Source of the DNA: Sinobacterium norvegicum
GTDB lineage: Bacteria; Pseudomonadota; Gammaproteobacteria; Pseudomonadales; Sinobacteriaceae
Length of the DNA: 64,000 nt
Assembly: GCF_923077115.1 (NCBI RefSeq)
Contig: NZ_CAKLPX010000001.1
Coordinates: forward strand, 1,735,565-1,799,564
Reading direction: 5' to 3'
In this document: in pieces, positions 27,617 to 36,829 of the stretch
How the letters are laid out: each line of letters opens with the position of its first letter
Position numbering within the stretch: the stretch's first letter is position 1
The notes under the pieces: generated by a model
What the model was told of the DNA's origin: nothing
Databases searched by the model: none
The model's input: the letters and a program-made list of their open reading frames with translations, nothing else
Made by a program: the position numbers and the translations under genes

Positions 27617-29539
27617 ATGAGCATTTTCAACCATTTTCAGGACCGTTACAGCGACAATCAGCAGGAAGAAATCAGCCTGCAGGAATATCTCGAGCTGTGC
27701 AAAGAAACACCAAAAATATACGCCTCCGCTGCCGAGCGGCTATTGATGGCTATTGGTGAACCAGAGCTGATTGACACCTCGCAAGACCCTCGCTTTAGCC
27801 GAATTTTCTCCAACAAGGTCATTAAACGCTACCCCGTTTTTGACGAGTTCTATGGCATGGAAGACGCCATTGAGCAGCTGGTTTCCTTTTTTCGTCACGC
27901 CGCACAAGGCCTCGAGGAGAAAAAACAAATACTCTATCTACTCGGCCCCGTCGGTGGCGGTAAATCATCACTGGCCGAGAAGCTCAAATCTTTGATCGAA
28001 AAAGAACCCATTTACTGCATCAAAGACTCACCTGTTTTTGAATCGCCACTCGGTTTATTTGACCCCGAAGAGGATGGCGATATCCTGGAGGCCGAATATG
28101 GTATTCCGCTTCGCTATATCAAAAACATCATGTCCCCCTGGGCCGTCAAGCGTCTGCATGAATACAATGGCGACCTCAGTCAATTCAAAGTCATCAAAAT
28201 ACACCCGTCACGCCTCGACCAGGTTGCCTGCGCAAAAACGGAACCCGGCGATGAGAATAACCAGGATATTTCAGCTTTGGTCGGTAAGGTCGACATTCGC
28301 AAACTTGAAGACTACCCACAAAACGACCCCGATGCCTACAGCTACTCCGGCGCACTTTGCCGTGCCAATCAGGGCATTATGGAGTTTGTTGAGATGTTTA
28401 AGGCACCGATCAAGGTACTCCACCCTCTGTTAACTGCCACCCAGGAAGGTAATTACAACTCGACTGAAGGCTTGGGGGCCATTCCCTTCGACGGCCTTAT
28501 ACTCGCTCACTCCAATGAGTCGGAATGGCAAGCTTTTAAGGGCAATAAAAATAATGAGGCCTTCATAGACAGGGTCTATATTGTTAAGGTGCCCTATTGC
28601 CTACGCACCAGTGAAGAGTCAGAAATCTACCGAAAGTTGCTGGCCAACAGTTCATTGACATCGGCTCCCTGCGCCCCCGACACCTTGTCTATGTTGGCGC
28701 AATTTACCGTGCTTTCCCGTATCAAAGAGCCAGAGAACTCCAATCTCTATTCGAAGATGAAGGTCTATGATGGACAAAATTTAAAAGACACCGACCCCAA
28801 GGCTAAATCTATTCAAGAATATCGTGATAATGCTGGTGTCGACGAAGGCATGGATGGTTTGTCGACGCGTTTCGCCTATAAGATCCTCTCCAAGGTTTTC
28901 AACTTTGACTCGACAGAAATATCAGCAAACCCCGTTCATTTACTCTATGTACTAGAACAACAAATAGAGCAGGAGCAATTTCAGCCAGAGCTGCGCGACC
29001 GCTACCTCCGCTTCATCAAAGAATTTTTAGCGCCGCGTTATGTGGAGTTTATCGGCAAGGAAATTCAAACAGCCTATCTAGAGTCTTACTCCGAATATGG
29101 TCAGAACATCTTCGATCGCTATGTCACCTATGCGGATTTTTGGATTCAGGATCAAGAATATCGCGACCCCGAAACCGGCGAGATTCTCAACCGTGTTGCG
29201 ATCAATGAAGAACTAGAAAAAATCGAGAAGCCTGCAGGCATTTCTAACCCGAAAGACTTCCGCAACGAGGTGGTAAACTTTGTTCTCCGCGCCAAAGCGA
29301 ACAACAACGGCAGCAACCCGTCATGGAATAGCTATGAGAAGCTACGCTCGGTAATAGAGAAAAAAATGTTTTCTAATACCGAGGACTTATTACCGGTCAT
29401 CTCCTTTAACGCCAAGGCATCAAACCGAGATCAAAAAAAGCACAATGACTTTGTCGATCGCATGGTAGAACGGGGCTATACCGAGAAACAGGTCAGGCTG
29501 CTGTCTGAGTGGTATTTACGGGTCAGGAAATCGCAATAA
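27617..29539 (+). CDS. prkA: PrkA family AAA+/serine kinase-like protein
   Basis: This is the YeaG/PrkA protein, first described as a serine kinase in Bacillus and carrying an AAA+-type ATPase domain; it is linked to stationary phase, nitrogen starvation and sporulation. The ATG at 27617 gives 640 residues (E. coli YeaG has 644) and starts [16 protein letters not shown] with AAGGAG upstream. The P-loop GPVGGGKSS is at 110-118, and the [20 protein letters not shown] and [10 protein letters not shown] segments are strongly conserved. The C-terminal kinase-like PrkA domain ends WYLRVRKSQ. The next gene begins 13 bases later. Confidence 0.96.
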   Translation: MSIFNHFQDRYSDNQQEEISLQEYLELCKETPKIYASAAERLLMAIGEPELIDTSQDPRFSRIFSNKVIKRYPVFDEFYGMEDAIEQLVSFFRHAAQGLEEKKQILYLLGPVGGGKSSLAEKLKSLIEKEPIYCIKDSPVFESPLGLFDPEEDGDILEAEYGIPLRYIKNIMSPWAVKRLHEYNGDLSQFKVIKIHPSRLDQVACAKTEPGDENNQDISALVGKVDIRKLEDYPQNDPDAYSYSGALCRANQGIMEFVEMFKAPIKVLHPLLTATQEGNYNSTEGLGAIPFDGLILAHSNESEWQAFKGNKNNEAFIDRVYIVKVPYCLRTSEESEIYRKLLANSSLTSAPCAPDTLSMLAQFTVLSRIKEPENSNLYSKMKVYDGQNLKDTDPKAKSIQEYRDNAGVDEGMDGLSTRFAYKILSKVFNFDSTEISANPVHLLYVLEQQIEQEQFQPELRDRYLRFIKEFLAPRYVEFIGKEIQTAYLESYSEYGQNIFDRYVTYADFWIQDQEYRDPETGEILNRVAINEELEKIEKPAGISNPKDFRNEVVNFVLRAKANNNGSNPSWNSYEKLRSVIEKKMFSNTEDLLPVISFNAKASNRDQKKHNDFVDRMVERGYTEKQVRLLSEWYLRVRKSQ

Positions 29540-29552
29540 TACGAGGTGGTCT

Positions 29553-30821
29553 ATGGGTTATATTATCGATCGACGCCTCAACGGTAGAAACAAAAGCACG
29601 GTAAATCGCCAGCGTTTTTTGAAACGTTACCGCGCCCATATCAAAAAAGCCGTTTCCGACGCCGTCACTAAACGCTCCATTACCGATATCGAAAAAGGTG
29701 AGCAGATAACTATTGCCGACAAAGACATCGGCGAACCTGTTTTTGGCCACGGCAATGGCGGTCGCCGTAGCGTGATTCACCCCGGCAACAAGGAATTTGT
29801 CGCCGGCGACCATATGCCACGACCGACGGGTGGTGCCGGTGGGGGGGCGGGGGAAGGCAGCGCCAGCAACCAGGGTGAAGGCGAGGATGATTTTGTTTTT
29901 CAAATCACCCAGGAGGAGTTTCTCGAATTCATGTTTGATGATCTCGAATTACCCAACCTGGTCAAACGACAGCTTGCTGGCTCAAAGTCTTTCACTCAAA
30001 AACGTGCTGGCTATAGCGCTGTTGGCACCCCGAACCAAATTAATATTGTACGCTCATTACGCAGTGCGCATGCCCGAAGAATCGCACTAGGCTCATCAAC
30101 CAAGCGACAGATAAAAAAACTTAATCAACAATTAAAAGAGCTGAAAGAGCAGAGTGAAAATGATAGCGAGCAGGTAAAAATCTCTGATGAAATCATTCAA
30201 TTAAAAGGCAAGCTGAAACGAATTCCTTTTATTGATGACTTCGATATTCGCTACAATCTTCATGTCAAAACACCGACCCCAAGTTCAAAGGCGGTGATGT
30301 TTTGCATCATGGATGTATCCGGTTCAATGAATCAAGCCACCAAGGACATGGCAAAGCGATTTTTCATCCTGCTTTACCTTTTTTTGCAACGAAATTACGA
30401 TCACACAGAAGTGGTGTTTATACGACATCACACCAGCGCCAAAGAGGTTGACGAGCAGGAGTTCTTTTACAGCCGTGAAACTGGCGGCACGATAGTCTCC
30501 AGCGCGCTAGCATTGATGCAGGAAATCATTGAGGATCGCTATCCCACCAGTGATTGGAACATATACGGCGCCCAGGCCAGTGATGGGGACAATTGGAATG
30601 ACGACTCCTCCACCTGCTACAACTTGTTGACAGAAAGCATAATGCCCCACGTGCAACACTATTCGTATATTGAAATAACCCCCCGTGAACACCAGGCTCT
30701 TTGGCGTGAGTACGAACAGGTTTCGGCACAATTTCCCGACACCTTTGCCATGGAGCAAATAATAAACAACTCAGATATCTACCCCGTATTTAGAGAGCTG
30801 TTCAAGCGACGCGTTGCCTAA
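29553..30821 (+). CDS. yeaH: YeaH/DUF444 von Willebrand-type protein
   Basis: This 422-residue DUF444 protein is the standard partner of PrkA. The basic N-terminus ([17 protein letters not shown]) and a glycine-rich linker (about 90-105) precede a VWA-like domain with a MIDAS-type DVSGSM sequence ([13 protein letters not shown]). A coiled-coil-prone segment lies around 185-225 ([16 protein letters not shown]). Its biochemical role is unproven. Co-occurrence with prkA and spoVR suggests a joint complex, which is an inference. Confidence 0.93.
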   Translation: MGYIIDRRLNGRNKSTVNRQRFLKRYRAHIKKAVSDAVTKRSITDIEKGEQITIADKDIGEPVFGHGNGGRRSVIHPGNKEFVAGDHMPRPTGGAGGGAGEGSASNQGEGEDDFVFQITQEEFLEFMFDDLELPNLVKRQLAGSKSFTQKRAGYSAVGTPNQINIVRSLRSAHARRIALGSSTKRQIKKLNQQLKELKEQSENDSEQVKISDEIIQLKGKLKRIPFIDDFDIRYNLHVKTPTPSSKAVMFCIMDVSGSMNQATKDMAKRFFILLYLFLQRNYDHTEVVFIRHHTSAKEVDEQEFFYSRETGGTIVSSALALMQEIIEDRYPTSDWNIYGAQASDGDNWNDDSSTCYNLLTESIMPHVQHYSYIEITPREHQALWREYEQVSAQFPDTFAMEQIINNSDIYPVFRELFKRRVA

Positions 30822-30854
30822 ACAGTACGCCAATGATTAGCCATGGAGCTGACA

Positions 30855-32381
30855 ATGGATCGACAACCCATCTCTACTGATTCCGAATGGACATTCAGTC
30901 TCGTCCAACAATATGAAGAGGAAATCGGTAATATTGCCGCTGAGTTTGGCCTCGATACTTATGCCAATCAAATTGAGATCATCAGTTCAGAACAGATGAT
31001 GGATGCATACGCCTCGCATGGTATGCCACTAGGCTACAGCCACTGGTCTTACGGCAAGCATTTCTTGGGCATTGAGAAAAACTACCAGCGCGGCCAAATG
31101 GGGCTGGCCTATGAAATAGTGATCAACTCCGACCCCTGTATCGCCTATTTAATGGAAGAAAACACCATGACTATGCAGGCGTTAGTTATCGCCCACGCCT
31201 GTTATGGCCACAACTCATTCTTCAAGGGCAATTACCTATTCAAAGCCTGGACCGATGCAAAATCCATTATTGATTATTTATTGTTTGCTAAAAACTATAT
31301 AGCCAAATGCGAGCAGCGCTATGGCCTCGAAGAGGTCGAAAAGACGCTGGACTCTTGCCATGCGCTAATGAACTACGGCGTTGACCGATATCAGCGTCCA
31401 GATCCCATCTCTGCCGAGCTTGAAACGGAGCGTCAGCAACAGAGAGAAGCCGATCTACAGAAACAGGTTAACGACCTGTGGCGAACAATACCTCGCGGAG
31501 ACGATGAGACCGACGAGACCAATCAACATTGTTTCCCCTCTGAACCACAGGAAAACCTGCTTTATTTTATGGAGAAAAACTCGCCGCTGCTGGAGTCTTG
31601 GCAGCGCGAAATTATTCGTATCGTACGCAAGATTGCCCAATACTTTTATCCCCAGCGCCAAACTCAAGTGATGAACGAGGGCTGGGCCTGTTTTTGGCAT
31701 TACACCTTGATCTACGAGATGTATGACCGTGGACTCGTTAATGACGGCTTTATGTTTGAGTTTTTACAGTCGCACACCAGCGTCATCTTTCAGCCTGATT
31801 TCGACAGTCCATACTACAGCGGCATCAACCCCTATACGCTGGGCTTCCACATGATGATCGATATCCGTCGAATCTGCGAACATCCCACCGATGAAGACCG
31901 GGAATATTTCCCTGAATTTGCCGGCACTGATTGGCAAGAAACATTGCAATTTGCCATGCGTAACTTCAAAGATGAAAGCTTTATTCTTCAGTTTTTGTCG
32001 CCGAAGGTCATCCGCGATCTAAAACTGTTTTATGTGCTCGATGACGATCAGAGCAGCGAGATTGAAATTGCCGCCATCCATGAGGAACGGGGGTACAAGA
32101 AAATTCGTGAAACCCTGGCGAGCCAATACAACCTCGGCGACAGAGAGCCGAATATCCAAATCTACAATGTTGACACCAAAGGCGATCGAGCGCTCTACCT
32201 CCGTCATATGCAACACAATCGCATGCCGCTGGATCAAAATACTGATGACGTATTAAAACACCTGAGCCGACTGTGGGGCTTTGATGTTCACCTGATTACC
32301 TCGGATAGTAACCGCAACACCACAAAAGAGTTTCACTTCAGCCACGAACACGCCAAGACGTCTGCCTTTGTACCCTACTAA
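30855..32381 (+). CDS. SpoVR family protein
   Basis: This SpoVR/YcgB homologue is of unknown molecular function; the Bacillus protein affects spore cortex formation, but the family is widespread in non-sporulating bacteria. Starting at the ATG at 30855, which has GGAG six bases upstream, it has 508 residues (E. coli YcgB 510). An ATG at 30843 is also possible. Conserved features are GYSHWSYGKHF, HACYGHNSFFK, NEGWACFWHYT and NPYTLGFHMM. Several His and Glu clusters look like metal ligands. It completes the prkA-yeaH-spoVR trio. Confidence 0.94.
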   Translation: MDRQPISTDSEWTFSLVQQYEEEIGNIAAEFGLDTYANQIEIISSEQMMDAYASHGMPLGYSHWSYGKHFLGIEKNYQRGQMGLAYEIVINSDPCIAYLMEENTMTMQALVIAHACYGHNSFFKGNYLFKAWTDAKSIIDYLLFAKNYIAKCEQRYGLEEVEKTLDSCHALMNYGVDRYQRPDPISAELETERQQQREADLQKQVNDLWRTIPRGDDETDETNQHCFPSEPQENLLYFMEKNSPLLESWQREIIRIVRKIAQYFYPQRQTQVMNEGWACFWHYTLIYEMYDRGLVNDGFMFEFLQSHTSVIFQPDFDSPYYSGINPYTLGFHMMIDIRRICEHPTDEDREYFPEFAGTDWQETLQFAMRNFKDESFILQFLSPKVIRDLKLFYVLDDDQSSEIEIAAIHEERGYKKIRETLASQYNLGDREPNIQIYNVDTKGDRALYLRHMQHNRMPLDQNTDDVLKHLSRLWGFDVHLITSDSNRNTTKEFHFSHEHAKTSAFVPY

Positions 32382-32439
32382 TTACCGCTCAATTGGGTAT
32401 TATTAGCACACTCTCAACTTATCGTGGTAACTGGCAATA

Positions 32440-33660
32440 ATGGATATTTACAGCGTTGGTGGTGCCGTTCGCGACCGCCTACTTGGCTTCCCGGTGAAAG
32501 ACCATGACTGGGTCATCGTCGGGGCAACCCCCGAGCAACTACTGACACAGGGTTTTAGCCAAGTCGGTAAAGATTTCCCTGTCTTTCTCCACCCCGAAAC
32601 GAAAGAGGAGTACGCACTCGCACGTACAGAGAGAAAGCTGGGCAAAGGCTATGCCGGTTTTACCTGTTATGCCGCCGCCGATGTCACACTGGAGCAGGAT
32701 TTGCTGCGCCGAGATTTAACCATTAATGCCATGGCCGAAGACGCTGACGGAAATATATATGACCCTTACAATGGCCAAACAGATTTAAGCGACAAGTTAT
32801 TGCGCCATGTATCCGACGCTTTTTGTGAAGACCCTCTTAGAATATTACGTATCGCCCGCTTCCACGCCCGCTATGCTCATCTTGGCTTTTCCATCGCTGA
32901 CGACACCATGGTTCTCCTGCAGTCGATGGTTACCACCGGCGAAGTTGAACACTTGGTCAGCGAACGCGTTTGGCAGGAAACTATCAGAGCATTATCAGAA
33001 AAATCACCGCAGATATACTTTCAGACCCTGCGAGAATGTGGCGCTCTCGCTGTCATTATGCCAGAGTTCGACGCATTATTTGGCGTACCGCAACCCGAGG
33101 CTCACCACCCTGAAATCGACACTGGCGTGCATGTATTGATGGCACTGGAGCAAGTCTGCGCACTCAGTGACGACCTCCCTCCGCGCTTTGCCATCCTCTG
33201 TCACGACTTCGGCAAGGGCAAAACCAAACCCGAAGATTGGCCACGCCATATTGCCCATGAAGCAACCGGGCTCAACCCTATCAAAAAGCTTTGCCAAAGA
33301 CTTACCGTGCCCAATGAATATCGAGAACTGGCGCTCATCACTTGCGAATATCACACGCACATCCATCGTGCTGTGGAGCTGAAAGCCAAAACCGTGGTGA
33401 AAGTGCTTGATGCCACCGACGCATTCAGACGCCCCGAACGCTTCCAGCAATTTTTGCTAGCCTGTGAAGCCGATGCACGAGGTCGCCTAGGTCTTGAGCT
33501 GCGCCCTTACCCACAACGACTTTTTTTTCAACGCGCGCTCCTTCAGTGTCAAGAGGTCAAGGCCAAAGACTTTATTGCTCAAGGGCTGAAGGGCAAAGAG
33601 ATCGCCACCGCAATCAGTGCCGAGAGAGTCAATAGAGTCGCCCAGATCGAGCGCCAGTAA
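32440..33660 (+). CDS. cca: Multifunctional CCA tRNA nucleotidyltransferase
   Basis: Cca adds or repairs the 3'-CCA of tRNAs; the gammaproteobacterial form also has an HD phosphohydrolase domain. The 406-residue protein begins MDIYSVGGAVRDRLLG, followed by the catalytic pair Asp21/Asp23 in VKDHDWVIVG and the RRDLTINAMA motif. The HD domain is around 220-330 with LCHDFGKG. It lies right after the spoVR gene (58-base gap), matching Pseudomonas gene order. Confidence 0.96.
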   Translation: MDIYSVGGAVRDRLLGFPVKDHDWVIVGATPEQLLTQGFSQVGKDFPVFLHPETKEEYALARTERKLGKGYAGFTCYAAADVTLEQDLLRRDLTINAMAEDADGNIYDPYNGQTDLSDKLLRHVSDAFCEDPLRILRIARFHARYAHLGFSIADDTMVLLQSMVTTGEVEHLVSERVWQETIRALSEKSPQIYFQTLRECGALAVIMPEFDALFGVPQPEAHHPEIDTGVHVLMALEQVCALSDDLPPRFAILCHDFGKGKTKPEDWPRHIAHEATGLNPIKKLCQRLTVPNEYRELALITCEYHTHIHRAVELKAKTVVKVLDATDAFRRPERFQQFLLACEADARGRLGLELRPYPQRLFFQRALLQCQEVKAKDFIAQGLKGKEIATAISAERVNRVAQIERQ

Positions 33661-33669
33661 CCTGACTCG

Positions 33670-33708
33670 CAGCATCAGCCAAACTGCTTAATCAATAGGC
33701 TGATGCTG
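33670..33708. terminator. Inverted repeat between cca and the TSUP gene
   Basis: CAGCATCAGCC (33670-33680) and GGCTGATGCTG (33698-33708) are perfect 11-base arms around a 17-base loop. They straddle the stop of the minus-strand transporter gene. The position between converging genes suggests a shared terminator, but there is no T-run. Confidence 0.4.
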
Positions 33709-34433
33709 ATAGCAATACACACTATAACGGTCAGGGCTCGAACAAAACCAGCCCCTTTACTGATCACCGTGGCGGCCCCAATTCTGCCGCCGGTAAAAGC
33801 ACCGGCAGCCATCACCAAGCCAACCGTCCAAACCACATGACCACTGAAAACAAACACCGTGAGGGAGGCAATATTAGAGGTGAAGTTCAGTGCCTTTGCA
33901 TGCCCTGTCGCTTTGACAAAATCCATACCTTTTAATCGAACAAAGGATATCGCGAAGAAGGTGCCTGTACCCGGGCCAAAAAAACCATCATAGAAACCGA
34001 CTGCCGGTGCAGCAGAAGCAGAGAACTGTCTATCACTCAACTTAGCCTGCTCGCTTTTCTGCCCCAGCTCTTTGTTGAAAAAAGAATACAGCGCGATGGC
34101 AATCAGACCAATCGGCATCAGCGTGAGCAAAAACTGATTGTCAATTAATTGCACCACATAACTCCCGATGGCTGAGGCGACAAACACAGCGGCAACCATC
34201 CATTTAATCGTACGAATATCGACCACTTTTCGCCGCGAAAAGTGAATCGTCGCAGCCATCGAGGCGAAACTACCTTGCAGCTTATTTGTCGCCAAGGCAG
34301 CGATAGGAGGTACACCGGCAAAAACCAGTGCCGGTAATGTAAGCAGTCCGCCACCGCCTGCAACAGCATCAACAAAGCCGGCAAAGACTGCCACCAAAAA
34401 TAACAACGCCAAAATTTCTAGTGCAATATCCAT
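33675..34433 (-). CDS. TauE/SafE (TSUP) family transporter
   Basis: This 252-residue integral membrane protein is of the TSUP family, whose members export sulfite, sulfoacetate or other small anions. It resembles E. coli YfcA. About eight hydrophobic helices are seen. The family signature occurs twice in diverged form: FAGFVDAVAGGGGLLTLPAL near the N-terminus and FYDGFFGPGTGTF in the second half. Substrate cannot be told from sequence. It converges on cca and is separated from the next minus-strand gene by 34 bases. Confidence 0.88.
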   Translation of the reverse strand: MDIALEILALLFLVAVFAGFVDAVAGGGGLLTLPALVFAGVPPIAALATNKLQGSFASMAATIHFSRRKVVDIRTIKWMVAAVFVASAIGSYVVQLIDNQFLLTLMPIGLIAIALYSFFNKELGQKSEQAKLSDRQFSASAAPAVGFYDGFFGPGTGTFFAISFVRLKGMDFVKATGHAKALNFTSNIASLTVFVFSGHVVWTVGLVMAAGAFTGGRIGAATVISKGAGFVRALTVIVCIAISISLLIKQFG

Positions 34434-34467
34434 TACGTCTTACAGCCTGATAGATGCATCATTCAAA

Positions 34468-35502
34468 TTAAAGCTCTTCTTCAGAACTCAGAATATCGGA
34501 TATCCACCGCGTCTCATCAGACTCCTCGGTGGCTATTTTCACCGTCATCGTCAAAGGCACTGATAAGAACATACCAATAGGACCCAACAACCAGCCCCAG
34601 AATACCAATGAAAAGAACACGACCAGCGAGGACAATCCCAGACTTCGCCCCATCAACCGGGGCTCAACCATGTTGCCAACAATATTATTCACACCGAGGT
34701 AAACCAATACGATAATTAAAGCCGTATCGGGGCCGTGCTGTATAAGTCCTAACAACACCGCCGGTACGGCGGCAATAATAGAGCCAATATTGGGTACGAA
34801 ATTGAGCAAAAAAGCCATGATTGCCCACATCACCGGATAATCAATATCCAGCAAATATAGGGCGAAGAACACCACCAAGCCGGTAATGAAACTCATTAAT
34901 GATTTAATCACAATATAGCGATTGAGGGTGGATGAAAAATGCTCAAACCTGGCCATTGACTTCACTGGATCATCGGCAATGCGCATCACTTTCAATTTAA
35001 ATGAGCCTAGTTCGAGTAGAATAAAGGCAACGGTAAGTAAAATTAAAAACGTATTCGTTAAGGTACCCAAGACACGATTAAACGTCGTGCCAACAAAACC
35101 CATGACGGCACTAAGATCAAATAAGCGTTTCATTTCTGCCGCATTTGCCTCGAGACCATAACCCGAAAGAAAGGCTGCTAAGTTACTACCGATATTGCTT
35201 AAACTGTGTTGGTATTGCGGTAAGTTCTTGCTAAAGCCATCCAGCGACGCCCCCATCATCGAGGAAACAAGTAAGCCAAAGGCAATGATTGTCATCAACA
35301 CAATGATTAGCGATACGACCTGAGGCACCCTCTGGCGAGTTAAAAAAAACATTAATGGCGCACTAATTGCAGCAATAAATAGCGCAATAAGCAACGGCGC
35401 CACCACTGCCTCAGCGGTCTTAACGCCCGCTAAAACGATCACTAAAGCGGCCATCGCCAATAGTGCCCTTAAAGCGCTGTGATTAACAGGATCAATTGGC
35501 AT
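34468..35502 (-). CDS. AI-2E family transporter (PerM-like permease)
   Basis: A member of the AI-2 exporter superfamily; characterised relatives include TqsA (AI-2 export) and Na+/H+ antiporters, so the name does not fix the substrate. The frame opens at 35625, but the ATG at 35502 (MPIDPVNHSALRALLAM) has GGAAG upstream and gives 344 residues, typical for the family. About eight membrane helices are predicted, with the conserved NFVPNIGSIIAAVPA and NNIVGNMVEPRLMGRSLGLS segments. The C-terminal ESDETRWISDILSSEEEL tail is acidic. Confidence 0.88.
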   Translation of the reverse strand: MPIDPVNHSALRALLAMAALVIVLAGVKTAEAVVAPLLIALFIAAISAPLMFFLTRQRVPQVVSLIIVLMTIIAFGLLVSSMMGASLDGFSKNLPQYQHSLSNIGSNLAAFLSGYGLEANAAEMKRLFDLSAVMGFVGTTFNRVLGTLTNTFLILLTVAFILLELGSFKLKVMRIADDPVKSMARFEHFSSTLNRYIVIKSLMSFITGLVVFFALYLLDIDYPVMWAIMAFLLNFVPNIGSIIAAVPAVLLGLIQHGPDTALIIVLVYLGVNNIVGNMVEPRLMGRSLGLSSLVVFFSLVFWGWLLGPIGMFLSVPLTMTVKIATEESDETRWISDILSSEEEL

Positions 35503-35663
35503 AATGGATTTACTTCCAACACGTTGACAACAGAAGGTATAAAGGTACAGGATAGTAAAATAAAAACCAGAGCAACGTGGATGGCTCGCCTCCAATACAA
35601 TGGATTTTTCAAACCTGGCCAGCAATAACCCAGCACAACACTTGGTTAATAGCGCTATATATT

Positions 35664-35692
35664 AAAAATATTCTTAGAATATAGAATATTTT
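35664..35692. repeat. AT-rich nested palindromes upstream of nap
   Basis: AAAATATTC (35665-35673) and GAATATTTT (35684-35692) form a perfect 9-base inverted repeat. A second, overlapping dyad ATATTC-TTA-GAATAT occupies 35668-35682. The spacing and symmetry look like an operator for a dimeric regulator. The region lies 19 bases upstream of the FNR-like box. Confidence 0.4.
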
Positions 35693-35710
35693 CTTATTCT
35701 TACTAATTAT

Positions 35711-35753
35711 TTGATCTATAACTAGTAAGTTGAATTAATATACCTGCTATAAT
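35711..35753 (+). promoter_or_regulatory. Candidate nap promoter with FNR/Anr-like box
   Basis: An extended -10 (TGCTATAAT, 35745-35753, with an exact TATAAT) predicts a start near 35759. The sequence TTGAT-CTAT-AACTA (35711-35724) has a perfect left FNR half-site and a 3-of-5 right half-site. Its centre is about 41.5 bases before the predicted start, the class II activator position. The napE ATG is 33 bases after the -10. Anaerobic activation of nap is known in enterics; here it is inferred. Confidence 0.45.
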
Positions 35754-35785
35754 TTTTGTTAATAAAATACAGTCAGAGTGACACT

Positions 35786-35944
35786 ATGAAAACTGATGAT
35801 GTTGATACCAGCAAATCTGAAGAAATTGAAGTCTTTCTTTTCACCACAGTTATTGCCGCCCCCTTCTTGGCAATTGCTATCGTAGGTGGTTTTGGCTTTG
35901 CCGTATGGTTCTCACAAATGATTTTTGGCCCACCAACGGTCTAA
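35786..35944 (+). CDS. napE: Periplasmic nitrate reductase accessory protein NapE
   Basis: NapE is a small single-span inner-membrane protein of unknown function found in some nap operons. The ATG at 35786 gives 52 residues: an acidic cytoplasmic start (MKTDDVDTSKSEEIE) and one long membrane helix (about 17-45), ending FSQMIFGPPTV, which matches the NapE family. A TTG-initiated extension to 35756 would run through the promoter and is rejected. It is first in the operon; napF follows after five bases. Confidence 0.88.
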   Translation: MKTDDVDTSKSEEIEVFLFTTVIAAPFLAIAIVGGFGFAVWFSQMIFGPPTV

Positions 35945-35949
35945 GAACA

Positions 35950-36507
35950 ATGAATACAACGCTGGATAGGAGCCGTCGTTTTTTCATTTCTGGCGGTCTC
36001 GCTGACAACACTGCAAGCAACAAAGTAAGCAGCGAAACTACCTTACCTTGGTTAATCAGTCAGTCTGCTTTTGACGCTAACTGCACTCGCTGTGGCGACT
36101 GTTTAACAGCCTGTCCTGAAGATATTATTGTTAAAGATGACAATGGTTTTCCGACGATTAATTTCAGTCAATCTGGCTGCGATTTTTGTGGCGATTGCGC
36201 CGCCAGTTGTAAGCAAGATATTTTTTTAGCAGCTGAGAGTAGGACGACTGCAATGGCCTGGCAGCAAGACGCCCACATCAATGAAAACTGCCTCGCCTAT
36301 CAGAATGTTATGTGTATGAGCTGCTTAGATAGCTGTGACGCGTCTGCGATCAGTTTCAACTATCAACACAAAATCGCCCGGCCTAGCATCAACATTTCGG
36401 CCTGTACTGGATGCGGCTTTTGCCAGAGCAGCTGTCCGACACATGCGATTTCAATCACGCCTATAGCCGCAGAGAATGCTACTTTGGAGCACTATGAACA
36501 CGTTTGA
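35950..36507 (+). CDS. napF: Ferredoxin-type protein NapF
   Basis: NapF is a cytoplasmic iron-sulfur protein that assists maturation of NapA before Tat export. The ATG at 35950 (MNTTLDRSRRFF) gives 185 residues. Four cysteine clusters are visible: CTRCGDCLTACP, CDFCGDCAASC, CMSCLDSC and CTGCGFCQSSCP; at least three are good [4Fe-4S] motifs. The final codons overlap napD by 14 bases. Confidence 0.93.
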   Translation: MNTTLDRSRRFFISGGLADNTASNKVSSETTLPWLISQSAFDANCTRCGDCLTACPEDIIVKDDNGFPTINFSQSGCDFCGDCAASCKQDIFLAAESRTTAMAWQQDAHINENCLAYQNVMCMSCLDSCDASAISFNYQHKIARPSINISACTGCGFCQSSCPTHAISITPIAAENATLEHYEHV

Positions 36508-36829
36508 GCAACACCTTCAAAAGCCATCGGATGAATGGCATATTGCGAGTTTGATTGTATCGGTAAAACCAGATTTTTTACCCAGCGTTCAACAAGTTTT
36601 CAATAACCATAATAATGCTTCTGTTGAAGCCGCCGACGACAAAGGCAAGTTAGTTGTTGTCATCGAGGCCGACAGCACTCAATCCTTGGCTCAAATTACC
36701 GATGAAATTCGATTGACCGAACACGTCATCGACTCACAATTGGTCTACCATCAGATAGCCGATAAAAACACCTTACACCAAGAAATAGACGACTTAGAAA
36801 TCACTACAACCTCTGTGGAGCAGTTATGA
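36494..36829 (+). CDS. napD: NapA signal-peptide chaperone NapD
   Basis: NapD binds the twin-arginine signal of NapA and holds it back until cofactor insertion is complete. The ATG at 36494, with GGAG at 36486-36489, gives 111 residues; an upstream ATG at 36476 is less suited. The fold core is [21 protein letters not shown], with the later KLVVVIEAD strand. A longer C-terminal tail than in E. coli NapD (about 87 residues) is rich in acidic residues. Its end overlaps napA by four bases (ATGA). Confidence 0.92.
   Translation: MNTFEQHLQKPSDEWHIASLIVSVKPDFLPSVQQVFNNHNNASVEAADDKGKLVVVIEADSTQSLAQITDEIRLTEHVIDSQLVYHQIADKNTLHQEIDDLEITTTSVEQL

Noticed and set aside
29820..29880. Run of G residues and glycine repeat in yeaH as a phase-variable tract
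   Set aside because: The longest G-run is seven to eight bases interrupted by C, and it encodes the glycine-rich linker typical of the family; no sign that the frame shifts.
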